Shown in pieces: positions 50,565-57,999 of a DNA stretch of 64,000 nt. Position 1 is the first letter of the stretch, and every line of letters starts with the position of its first letter. The translations under genes were made by a program, and so were the position numbers. The notes under the pieces are model-generated. The model was given only the letters and a program-made list of their open reading frames with translations, was not told where the DNA came from and made no database searches. The stretch spans positions 248,001 to 312,000 of the forward strand of contig OZ241336.1 in assembly GCA_965200115.1 (NCBI GenBank). The letters are read 5' to 3'. The stretch comes from JAPOUP01 sp026708635 (GTDB lineage Bacteria; Pseudomonadota; Alphaproteobacteria; Rhodobacterales; Rhodobacteraceae).

Positions 50565-52187
50565 TCAAGGCAGTTTATGGTCAGCGTAAATTTGCCGAAG
50601 GGTAAGCTTGCTGACCTTACCTGTGGCGGTAAGCGGTAGTTCCTCGACGAGAATGATGTCGTCGGGCACCTGCCATTTCGGCAACCGTTCCTCCAGATAT
50701 GCGCGGATTCCGTCCGGTTCCGGCCTATCGACGGACGGAACCGCAACGAGAACGGGCCGCTCACCCCACTTCGGATGCGGCAGGGCGATGACCGCGCAGT
50801 TGGCGACATGCGGATGCGCCATCGCCAGATTCTCGACATCCAGGGAACTGATCCACTCACCGCCGGACTTTATCAGATCCTTGGAGCGGTCCCTGATATT
50901 CAGGAAACCGTCGGACGATATAGATGCCACGTCACCGGTGGAGAACCATCCTTCCCCGTCAAACGCCGCGGCGCTCGCCTCCTCGTTATTGAAATAGGCC
51001 GAAACAACCGTCGGACCGCGCACGAAGAGTTCGCCGGTCGCCTCTCCATCGTTTGGCTGGCGCCTGCCCTCCCCATCGACGACTTTCAGGTCGATCATGA
51101 AGGCCCGACGCCCCTGCGTTGACTTGAGCCGAAGCCGCTCCCGGGCCGGAAGCGAAGTCTGTTCGGGCGACAGGAAGCCGAGCGTGCCGATCGGAGACAT
51201 TTCGGTCATTCCCCAGGCGTGGCAGACGGATACGCCCAAATCCTCAAATCCCTTGATGAGTGACGTGGCCGCCGCTGCCCCCCCGATAACGACTTCCTCG
51301 AGCCCGGCGGGCTTGCGACCCCGCTTTCCGATCTCCTCCAAGAGACCGAGCCAAACCGTCGGAACGCCCCATGCGGCGAACACCTTCTCCGTCTCCATAA
51401 GGTTCCATAACGACGGGCCGTCGAGTCCCGGCCCGGGCATAATCAACGAAGTGCCGGTCAGGGGCGCGGCGTGGGCCGCTCCCCAGGCATTGGCGTGAAA
51501 CAGCGGAACCACCGGCAGGAGACGCCTGCCCGCGCGTAGCGAATTCTGCATGGAGACGCCAACAATGAGCGAATGCAGCACCAGAGAGCGATGCGTGTAA
51601 AGCGCGCCCTTTGGAACTCCTGTCGTTCCCGACGTGTAGCAAAGGCCGGCCGCCGTGTCCTCGTCGAAATCCGGCCAGCCGAAATCATCGTCTTCCGACG
51701 CCAGCAGTTCCTCATAGCAATGCACGTTAGCCAACGAGGTCCGCGGCATGCTCGCCGCGTCGGCCAGAATGACATAGCGCAGCCGGTCGGGCAGCCGCGA
51801 CCGTAGCTTTTCGACCAGTGGAACGAAAGTCAGGTCCAGAAACACGACCCGATCGTCCGCGTGACTGACGATGTATGCCAGCTGCTCGGGAGACATGCGT
51901 GGATTTAGCGTATGGCAGACGGCGCCGATTCCCGGGATGCCGAAATACAGTTCCATGTGCCTGTAGCCGTTCCATGCAAGGGTCGCGACCCGGTCTCCGG
52001 GGCCGATGCCCATGGTCCGAAGCGCCTTCGCGAGTCTTCTGCAGCGCGCGGCCATTTCCGCGTAGGATTCCCGATGTATATCCCCTTCGACAGTGGACGA
52101 GACGATCCCGGCGGTACCATGGATTTCTTCGGAGTAGGTAAGAATGTCCGCGACACGAAGCGGCCGGTCCATCATCATTCCGCGCAT
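50565..52187 (-). CDS. Acyl-CoA synthetase (AMP-binding, long-chain fatty-acid CoA ligase-like)
   Basis: 540 residues from ATG 52187 (gaaagg 8 bp upstream; a GTG at 52196 is in frame). The adenylate-forming motifs are all present: the P-loop-like LCYTSGTTGVPKGALYTHRS, VVPLFHANAWG, CHAWGMTEMSP (A5), FNNEEASAAAFDGEGWFSTGD (A7), RDRSKDLIKSGGEWIS (A8) and the C-terminal lysine in TATGKVSKLTLRQ (A10). It activates a medium- or long-chain or aromatic carboxylic acid to its CoA thioester with ATP. Its first 155 bp and upstream region are duplicated at 54305-54699. Confidence 0.92.
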   Translation of the reverse strand: MRGMMMDRPLRVADILTYSEEIHGTAGIVSSTVEGDIHRESYAEMAARCRRLAKALRTMGIGPGDRVATLAWNGYRHMELYFGIPGIGAVCHTLNPRMSPEQLAYIVSHADDRVVFLDLTFVPLVEKLRSRLPDRLRYVILADAASMPRTSLANVHCYEELLASEDDDFGWPDFDEDTAAGLCYTSGTTGVPKGALYTHRSLVLHSLIVGVSMQNSLRAGRRLLPVVPLFHANAWGAAHAAPLTGTSLIMPGPGLDGPSLWNLMETEKVFAAWGVPTVWLGLLEEIGKRGRKPAGLEEVVIGGAAAATSLIKGFEDLGVSVCHAWGMTEMSPIGTLGFLSPEQTSLPARERLRLKSTQGRRAFMIDLKVVDGEGRRQPNDGEATGELFVRGPTVVSAYFNNEEASAAAFDGEGWFSTGDVASISSDGFLNIRDRSKDLIKSGGEWISSLDVENLAMAHPHVANCAVIALPHPKWGERPVLVAVPSVDRPEPDGIRAYLEERLPKWQVPDDIILVEELPLTATGKVSKLTLRQIYADHKLP

Positions 52188-52427
52188 CGGAGACACCTTT
52201 CAGCTAGCGATATCCTGCCAGAATTCCCCACGGCGGGTGCCGTTGCAAGCGCCGAAATACGAATGGTCATGATGTCCGGGTAGAATCCGGAACCGCGCCG
52301 CCCCGGCTACCTTTGTCCGCCACCCTCGCGGGAACGCGGCGCGGATCAATTGAAGGGTCGATTGTGGAACTCCGTGACACGGAATGTCGCGAATCGATCA
52401 GGCAGCGCGTCAAAGACCGACCCCGCA
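52033..52427. repeat. Segmental duplication, copy 1
   Basis: 395 bp that reappear in the same orientation at 54305-54699, a constant offset of 2272 bp with scattered point differences and no net indel. The copy covers codons 1-52 of the acyl-CoA ligase plus about 240 bp upstream, including its ribosome site and presumably its promoter. Copy 1 is the ancestral one, because the ligase is complete here. Confidence 0.95.
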
Positions 52428-52559
52428 CCCCGCAACAGTCCACATCCGTGTAGGTGATCCTATGCCAGACCTTACTCACCCCGGGCGGCGGCTGGCGGTT
52501 CGGGTGGGTGCCTGGCGGCCGCCGCGTCCCCGGCCCGGTCGGCGTCGTAGCCGCAGAGG

Positions 52560-52705
52560 ATCCGCCGCAGGCACCAGTCCTCAGCTGGGTGAGTGGTTTC
52601 CCCCACCGCCCGGCGGACAAGATACTCCGCGAGCAGCCCGCGCGCGGTCGGACCTGTCATAGTCTCGGGCAAGGCCCATGCGTAAAACGCGTCAACGGAT
52701 ATCAT
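52560..52705 (-). pseudogene. Remnant of an uncharacterised nuclease-like protein (N-terminal piece)
   Basis: The minus-strand frame from ATG 52705 reads MISVDAFYAWALPETMTGP, then TARGLLAEYLVRRAVGETT, then AEDW and later CGYDADRAG. LLAEYLVxxAxG followed by a W...YD element resembles the N-terminus of a family of hypothetical proteins with a PD-(D/E)xK-type core, recalled from memory. The frame then becomes low-complexity and stops, so at most a fragment remains. The function is unknown and the assignment is weak. Confidence 0.35.
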
Positions 52706-52770
52706 GAGTCAACCTGTCCCCGCACAACCCGAACCGGTGGATGCGTTCCTCCCGCCGTCTATTCTGGGGC

Positions 52771-52798
52771 ATCGTATAGTTTGTACGTTCAGCTACGC
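52771..52798. repeat. 28-bp direct repeat, left copy, flanking toxin-antitoxin genes
   Basis: The segment starting atcgtatagttt and ending acgttcagctacgc recurs at 53758-53785 in the same orientation with a single mismatch (g versus t at base 13). The copies are 987 bp apart and bracket the mqsRA-like module, its promoter and nothing else. Confidence 0.9.
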
Positions 52799-52835
52799 TA
52801 AGGGACAGCAACGGGAGAACGGCAGTGTGTGGGCA

Positions 52836-53273
52836 TCAGGCAGCGTGCGTCGCTTTGTCCTTCTGCCGGAGTACTTCGAGGCCGCTCGGATCCCGATCCA
52901 GCAACAAGAGGGCACTTGTAACGGCATGGCTGACCAAAATATCGCCACTCTCGTACTTCTGAAACGCATTTGGCCCACCGCCAATCAGACGCCCCGCATC
53001 CTTCTGCGTCAGCTTCAGACGCTTGCGGATTCGACGGACAGCCTTTGGCGCCAACCGCCCTTCAACTCTCGCCTTGAGCTCGGTTAGCGCACGGTCAGAC
53101 ACTTTCATGTCCGAACCGTCATGGATGCTTTCGTCACTTACATGACAATACCAACCGGGCATGTCGAACGTGGCTGTCTCGCCCTTGTAGACGATCGTCA
53201 TAGGCCGCGTATCTCGATACATCGGAGCCCCGGTTTCAGGGCACACGGGATGATTTTCAACCGCATCAGCCAT
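52836..53273 (-). CDS. mqsA: MqsA-type antitoxin / HTH regulator
   Basis: 145 residues from ATG 53273, overlapping the toxin stop by 8 bp. The N-terminal domain (HPVCPETGAPMYRDTRPMTI, then TFDMPGWYCHVSDES) aligns with the zinc domain of MqsA. Each CxxC pair has lost its second cysteine (CPET and CHVS), so zinc is probably not bound in the usual way. The C-terminal XRE-type helix-turn-helix reads RRIRKRLKLTQKDAGRLIGGGPNAFQKYESGDILVSH, very close to MqsA. It should neutralise the MqsR-like toxin and repress the promoter upstream of the toxin gene. The CPETGA variant has been seen in other proteobacterial MqsA homologues, so it is a subfamily rather than damage. Confidence 0.85.
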   Translation of the reverse strand: MADAVENHPVCPETGAPMYRDTRPMTIVYKGETATFDMPGWYCHVSDESIHDGSDMKVSDRALTELKARVEGRLAPKAVRRIRKRLKLTQKDAGRLIGGGPNAFQKYESGDILVSHAVTSALLLLDRDPSGLEVLRQKDKATHAA

Positions 53274-53583
53274 TGTCTTTCTCCTTAAAGGACAACAACA
53301 AAAACTCACTCACAACGACCCCCGTGAACTTCACATAGAGTTCCCCCGCATCCGAGGGTACGTAGTAGACATCCTGCCACACGCGGTGATCGGCATAGGA
53401 AGTCATCGACTTCTGAAAGTCGCGTCTGTCGATGGACTGGATAACCTCAACAATCTCCGCGCTTCCAAACCCAAGCTCCGCAGCTGAGCGGATCGCCGAA
53501 CCGGTCGCGTTGAGACCCCTTGCGGAACTGAAGGTCGATTTGATCGCTTCCAGGTCATAGGTTGGCTTTCGCTTTTCAGTCAC
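53266..53583 (-). CDS. mqsR: MqsR-type mRNA interferase toxin
   Basis: 105 residues, the usual MqsR length, a RelE-like ribonuclease that cuts mRNA at GC(U/A)-type sites. The core is RRDFQKSMTSYADHRVWQDVYY and ELYVKF, then LLLSFKEK. The residues matching the catalytic or mRNA-binding set of E. coli MqsR are present (Lys 58, Gln 70, Tyr 83, Lys 100 here). The toxin gene precedes the antitoxin gene, as in E. coli mqsRA. No frameshift is visible, so the toxin is probably still active and held in check by its partner. It lies inside two nested direct-repeat pairs in a transposon-rich region. Confidence 0.88.
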   Translation of the reverse strand: MTEKRKPTYDLEAIKSTFSSARGLNATGSAIRSAAELGFGSAEIVEVIQSIDRRDFQKSMTSYADHRVWQDVYYVPSDAGELYVKFTGVVVSEFLLLSFKEKDNG

Positions 53584-53591
53584 GGGATCTC

Positions 53592-53620
53592 ACATAGAAC
53601 CATTATGGTGTTTTTTTCAA
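53592..53620 (-). promoter_or_regulatory. Promoter with overlapping palindromic operator for toxin-antitoxin operon
   Basis: On the minus strand ttgaaa (-35) and ctatgt (-10) are separated by 17 bp. The palindrome accat-t-atggt (53599-53609) lies inside the spacer, 16 bp before the toxin start. MqsA represses its own operon by binding AACCT-type palindromes between the promoter elements, so this is the expected position of its operator. Confidence 0.55.
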
Positions 53621-53757
53621 GGGGAGCCACCTCTAATGCACGCCTCGCCACTCTGGTAGAGTGTTGAAGATTTATGCATGGGCGGTGACGCTGCGTCCCG
53701 CATCTTCCTTGCTTCGCATTCGCATTCTCCATTCACCGGCCCGAAGCCGCAGGAGGT

Positions 53758-53785
53758 ATCGTATAGTTTTTACGTTCAGCTACGC
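53758..53785. repeat. 28-bp direct repeat, right copy, flanking toxin-antitoxin genes
   Basis: 27 of 28 bases match the copy at 52771-52798. It lies upstream of the toxin-antitoxin promoter and before the IS1634-like fragment. It could be the product of a site-specific insertion, or two regulator sites. Confidence 0.9.
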
Positions 53786-53869
53786 CAACCGAAGTTCCAT
53801 AGCGGTTCAAGGGCAAGCAGCTGATATAATTGACGTTTGATGGATGTCAGAGGGTCGCTACTGGGTACG

Positions 53870-54303
53870 CTACGGCCGAACCCCGAGGAGATTGAGTATC
53901 CTCCCCTGGAGCGGCGTGGGCCGTGTGGTGACCCGGAAGGGCTCGGCGCCGGGAAGCCGGGGCATCACGGTGTTGCGGGTGATGGCGGCGAGATCGTCGA
54001 GGAGGGTGCGCAGGCTGTGCACCGGATCGCCGTCCGGGGTGGTCTTCGCCGCCGCCTTCGCCAGGGCGCCCGTCGATCTCCCCGCCGGGGCCACCACGGA
54101 CGCCCGCCGGGTCTCGACTTCCCCGTCGTCGAACAGAAGCGGCTTGAGTTTCCCGCGCATGTGCCATTCCACGTAGTAGGCGAGCATGCAGAGCAGGACG
54201 TGGGCCCGGACGCGGGGTTCGGTGCGGTGGAAGACGGGGCGGACCTTGAGGTCCACGGTCTTCAGGCTGCGGAAGGCCCGCTCCACCGATCCGAGCCGCT
54301 CTA
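53870..54303 (-). pseudogene. IS1634-like transposase, C-terminal fragment
   Basis: A single minus-strand frame reads RLGSVERAFRSLKTVDLKVRP, then RVRAHVLLCMLAYYVEWHM and LKPLLFDDGEV. It continues through VHSLRTLLDDLAAITRNTVM and ends PTPLQGRILNLLGVRP. This is the characteristic C-terminal part of IS1634-family transposases (final catalytic glutamate in the VERAFRSLK segment). The N-terminal three quarters are missing: upstream the sequence abruptly becomes the duplicated acyl-CoA ligase segment at about 54304. The fragment was therefore joined to the duplication by a deletion or recombination event. Confidence 0.85.
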
Positions 54304-54304
54304 C

Positions 54305-54699
54305 AGTCTTCTGCAGCGCGCGGCCATTTCCGCGTACGATTCCCGATGTATATCCCCTTCGGCAGTGGACGAGACGATCCCGGCGGTACCATGGATTTCT
54401 TCGGAGTAGGTAAGAATGTCCGTGACGCGAAGCGGTCGGTCCATCATCATTCCGCGCATCGGAGACACCTTTCAGCTAGCGGTATCCTGCCAGAATTCCC
54501 CACGGCGGGTGCCGTTGCAAGCGCCGAAATACGAATGGTCACGATGTCCGGGTAGAATCCGGAACCGCGCCGCCCCGGCTACCTTTGTCCGCCACCCTCG
54601 CGGGAACGCGGCGCGGATCAATTGAAGGGTCGATTGTGGAACTCCGTGACACGGGATGTCGCGCATGGATCAGGTAGCGCGCCAAAGAACGACCCCGCA
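54305..54699. repeat. Segmental duplication, copy 2 (truncated acyl-CoA ligase start)
   Basis: Same orientation and length as 52033-52427. It still encodes the first 52 residues of the ligase on the minus strand (MRGMMMDRPLRV, with T for A at the next codon and one V to A change). It then runs into the IS1634-like remnant. It includes the upstream region, so a promoter may fire into the IS fragment. No complete gene is present. Confidence 0.95.
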
Positions 54700-54835
54700 G
54701 CCCCGGCACGCGGCCACCATAGGTCGAGACCCCGACCGGCGGCGAACGACGGAGCGCCGCGAGACTCCCGCCCGGCGCATCCGTAGTGGCTCAATGTTGG
54801 GGTAGTCGGCGCGTCGTCCCTACGGTGGTCCGTGG

Positions 54836-55849
54836 TTACACGCCCACACGAACAAGCTGTTTGCCGAAATTACCGCCTTCCAGCAGGCCGAGAAACGCCT
54901 CCGGCGCGTTCTCCAGGCCCTCCGCGACGGTCTCCCTGTAATGAATCTCGCCCGATCTGACCAACGGGCCAACCTCCCGCAGAAATGGACCGAGGCGATC
55001 CATATGCTCGAACACGATGAAACCCCGCACCCGAAGTTTCCGCACCAGAATCGTCCGCCACATCCTCGGCAAGGGCATGGCGTCACCGACACCCTCTCCG
55101 GAATACCATGCGATCATGCCGCATACCGCGATCCGTCCGTGATCATTCATCCGCGGAAGGACGGCCTCCAGCGTCTTTCCGCCAACATTCTCGTAGTAGC
55201 AATCGACTCCCTCTGGCGTCACCGCCTCAAGCCGTTTCGAAAGATCCGGGTCGCGGTGGTCCAGACAGACGTCGTAGCCCAGCTTTTCGACAGCGTATGC
55301 GCATTTCGCCACCCCTCCAGCGACACCGACCGCTCTCATGCCCCTGCGGCCCGCGAGCTGGCCGACCAGGGAGCCAACGGCGCCGGTCGCGGCGGACACG
55401 ACCACGGTCTCGCCCGATCGCCCGGCAAGTATGTCATTCAGTCCAACCCATGCGGTATGCCCGGGCATGCCGAGCACTCCAAGCGCCGTGGACACCGGAG
55501 CGATGTCAGGATCGACCTTTCGGCATTGCCTTGTTTCAACGATGGCGTGGCTTGACCACCCCGTACGGCCGACCACGAAATCGCCGGCGCGGAACCGGTC
55601 ATCATTTGAGGCGATGACTTCCCCAACGCCAGCCGCTTCCATCGTGCCGCCGACTTCCACCGGGTCAGCATAGGATTTCGCGGCGTCCATACGGCCTCGC
55701 ATATACGGATCGAGCGATAGCCACAGCGTGCGGATAAGGACTTCGCCGCGATCGGGCTCCCGAATCCGTTTTGTCTCAAGGCGGAAGTTATCCAGGGTTG
55801 GCGCGCCTTCCGGGCGGCTCGCAAGGACAATGTTTCGGGCTTGGATCAC
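54836..55849 (-). CDS. NADP-dependent oxidoreductase, MDR/leukotriene B4 12-hydroxydehydrogenase-like
   Basis: 337 residues from GTG 55849 (gggag upstream), the normal size; the frame is open to 56002 but the extension is arginine-rich and unlike the family. Typical sequences are IREPDRGEVLIRTLWLSLDPYMRGRM, GGTMEAAGVGEVIAS and GMPGHTAWVGLNDI. The cofactor region VVVSAATGAVGSLVGQLAG is followed by VDCYYENVGGKTLEAVL. The late MRGF-type stretch is VRGFIVFEHM. It belongs to the zinc-independent PTGR1/YncB group that reduces enones with NADPH. It sits after the duplicated segment and shows no link to it. Confidence 0.9.
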   Translation of the reverse strand: MIQARNIVLASRPEGAPTLDNFRLETKRIREPDRGEVLIRTLWLSLDPYMRGRMDAAKSYADPVEVGGTMEAAGVGEVIASNDDRFRAGDFVVGRTGWSSHAIVETRQCRKVDPDIAPVSTALGVLGMPGHTAWVGLNDILAGRSGETVVVSAATGAVGSLVGQLAGRRGMRAVGVAGGVAKCAYAVEKLGYDVCLDHRDPDLSKRLEAVTPEGVDCYYENVGGKTLEAVLPRMNDHGRIAVCGMIAWYSGEGVGDAMPLPRMWRTILVRKLRVRGFIVFEHMDRLGPFLREVGPLVRSGEIHYRETVAEGLENAPEAFLGLLEGGNFGKQLVRVGV

Positions 55850-56259
55850 GTATCGGGACTCCCGTAGGTTTTTGCCGGGCAGGCGACGTTTCTGGATGCC
55901 GCGCGGATGATTCGCCACGAGCGCGCCCTCAAGGCGTTCACATGGCTCGCCGCTATAGCGAATTCCGGCCTCGGGTCCAGCATTCCCTCGAAACCGCATC
56001 ACGGGTCCGGCGGCAGATCACGACCGACATGGTCCCTCCCGTACTATGCCCGGCCTTTCCCGGCGGTCGTCACAGTCGGAAAACCGCGCCATGACATGGG
56101 CCGCGAAACCTCCACCATTCGCAATCAATGGTGCAATCCCCCGGCTTCGCATGGGTGCCGGCACCCGGATCACGATCGTTCCTGCCGTCAAACGGCCGAT
56201 TACGGCCGCAGCGGTCCTCCGCGACGCACGGTAACCGAATCCGCGGGTCGGGCTCCGCT
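55850..56259. other. Intergenic region between MetY and MDR genes
   Basis: About 410 bp, both flanking genes on the minus strand. No conserved frame, repeat or clear terminator was found. It presumably contains the promoter of the MDR gene. Confidence 0.4.
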
Positions 56260-57558
56260 TTAGATCGAGGCCGCCTTCGACAGCGCCTGGTCGAGGTCGG
56301 CGATGAGATCATCCGCATCCTCGAGCCCGATCGATAGCCTCACGACGTTCGGTGCCGCTCCCGCCGCCTCCTGCTGCTCCGCCGTTAGCTGGCGATGGGT
56401 CGTGGAGGCCGAATGGATGACGAGCGAACGCGCGTCGCCGAGATTCGCGACCAGACTGAACAGCTGGAGGCTGTCAACCAGTTTGACGCAGGCGTCGTAG
56501 CCATCCTTGAGCTCAATCGTAAACAGCGCACCCGCACCGCGGGGGCATATACGTTTGGCGACGTCCGCATATGGAGATGACTTCAGTCCCGCGTAGGTCA
56601 CGGCATTGACGGCCGGATGGGTTTCCAGCCACTCGGCAACCCTGGTCGCGTTCCGCACATGGCGTTCCATCCGAAGACTGAGTGTTTCGATTCCCAAAAG
56701 GGTATAGTGCGCTCCCTGCGGATTCATGGTCATGCCAAGGTCGCGGAGACCGACGGCGATCGAGTGGAAGGTAAAGGCTAGATGGCCAAACGTCTCATGG
56801 AATTTCAGCCCATGGTAGGCGGGTTCGGGCTGCGAGAGCGACGGAAACCGGTCACTTGCCGACCAATCGAATGCGCCCGAATCAACGATCGCGCCGCCCG
56901 TCACCGTGCCATTGCCGGTGAGATACTTTGTGGTCGAATGCACGACAAGTGTCGCGCCATGCTCGATTGGCCTGCACAGATAGGGTGTTGCCGAAGTATT
57001 GTCGACGATCATCGGAATCCCCGCTTCATCGGCGATCTTGCCGATTGCGTCCAGATCCGTGATCACGCCGCCGGGGTTAGCGATCGACTCGCAGAAGACC
57101 GCCCGGGTGTCTTCGTCTATGGCGCCCCTCACCGCGGCGGCGTCATCGAAATCGACGAACCTGCATGACCAACCGAAGCGTTTGATCGTCTGGCTGAACT
57201 GCGTCACCGTGCCGCCATAGAGCCTCGTTGACGCGACTATGTTACGTCCCGGCGCCATCAACGGAAACAGCGCCATGATCTGCGCGGCATGCCCCGATGA
57301 GCAGCATACCGCACCCTCGCCGGTTTCGAGCGATGCGATCCGCTCGGCCAGAACGGCTACCGTGGGATTCGTCAAGCGCGAATATATGAATCCGACTTCC
57401 TGAAGATTGAAGAGCGACGCGGCGTGATCCACATCCCTGAACACGTATGCCGTGGTCTGGTAAATCGGTGTCTGCCTCGCGCCGGTTGCGGGGTCAGGCC
57501 TTGCGCCGGCGTGTATCTGTAGGGTGTCAAATCCATACTCGTGAGGTTCGTCGCCCAT
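56260..57558 (-). CDS. metY: O-acetylhomoserine aminocarboxypropyltransferase (sulfhydrylase)
   Basis: 432 residues from ATG 57558, behind aaaggag. It is a Cys/Met-metabolism PLP enzyme of the MetY length class, longer than cystathionine gamma-synthase. Segments are FDTLQIHAGARPDPATGARQTPIYQTTAYVF, YSRLTNPTVAVLAERIASLEGGEGA-like and CCSSGHAA. ESIANPGGVITDLDAI, VDNTSATPYLCRPIEHGA and VHSTTKYLTGNGT (Schiff-base lysine) follow, then GAALFTIEL-like and LVIHSASTTHRQL. It makes homocysteine (or methionine) from O-acetylhomoserine and sulfide (or methanethiol). The methanethiol option links it loosely with the SBP56 protein of this window. It is divergent from the restriction-modification gene. Confidence 0.9.
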   Translation of the reverse strand: MGDEPHEYGFDTLQIHAGARPDPATGARQTPIYQTTAYVFRDVDHAASLFNLQEVGFIYSRLTNPTVAVLAERIASLETGEGAVCCSSGHAAQIMALFPLMAPGRNIVASTRLYGGTVTQFSQTIKRFGWSCRFVDFDDAAAVRGAIDEDTRAVFCESIANPGGVITDLDAIGKIADEAGIPMIVDNTSATPYLCRPIEHGATLVVHSTTKYLTGNGTVTGGAIVDSGAFDWSASDRFPSLSQPEPAYHGLKFHETFGHLAFTFHSIAVGLRDLGMTMNPQGAHYTLLGIETLSLRMERHVRNATRVAEWLETHPAVNAVTYAGLKSSPYADVAKRICPRGAGALFTIELKDGYDACVKLVDSLQLFSLVANLGDARSLVIHSASTTHRQLTAEQQEAAGAAPNVVRLSIGLEDADDLIADLDQALSKAASI

Positions 57559-57773
57559 TGTGCGCTCCTTTAGGGGAAAGTTTCCGGGTAATCCATTTAT
57601 GCCAAGGCCTGACTTAGGGCAATGGAAACCAATCCGGGAACATCCCACGCTAATTTCCCTTCCCGATCCGGTTCAATGGGCAAAATTAACGCCTGGTTCC
57701 CGGGGCGTGGGTTCCACACATGCCGCTCACCCGCCCCTTGAATTCTCCCGGACACTCTGCCAAACTACCCAGC

Positions 57774-57898
57774 GTCACAAATCGCGACTCGGCACTCTGC
57801 CGGGTCACCCGCTGAATACGCCTCAAAGACCCGGCGCGGGGTAGCTCTCCGCGTCCAGGCCAATAGGCGGGGCAATCCTATCTATCGCGATTTGTGAC
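57774..57898. repeat. Exact 14-bp inverted repeat, 97 bp apart, upstream of restriction-modification gene
   Basis: gtcacaaatcgcga (57774-57787) and its exact reverse complement (57885-57898) face each other in the divergent metY / restriction-modification intergenic region. Each arm also contains the small palindrome tcgcga. They could be paired operators for a regulator, or ends of a small lost element; the sequence between has no gene. Confidence 0.8.
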
Positions 57899-57951
57899 AA
57901 TGGCCCGGCACCCGCTGGGCCCCGTCGGCATTGTCCTGAAGGGGGGATCCC

Positions 57952-57999
57952 ATGGTCAAGCGCGCGTCCGGGACACCGATCGATCCGCCCCGCGCATGA
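57952..57999 (+). CDS. Possible 15-codon leader ORF coupled to the restriction-modification gene
   Basis: ATG 57952 is preceded by aaggggggatccc, the best ribosome site in this region, and opens the short frame MVKRASGTPIDPPRA. Its TGA (57997-57999) overlaps the ATG at 57996 of the large gene in the sequence atga. That arrangement would couple translation of the restriction-modification protein to the leader. There is no protein-level evidence and chance is possible for so short a frame. Confidence 0.4.
   Translation: MVKRASGTPIDPPRA

Noticed and set aside
52771..53785. 28-bp direct repeats as a chromosome dif site pair
   Set aside because: The length equals a dif site, but the expected XerD arm with ttatgt-like sequence and dyad symmetry is absent, so they are reported only as direct repeats.
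57559..57720. SAM riboswitch (SAM-II or SAM-V) upstream of metY
   Set aside because: Such riboswitches often precede metY-type genes in alphaproteobacteria and ctaaaggag is suggestive, but the conserved aptamer core and pseudoknot pairing could not be matched by eye.
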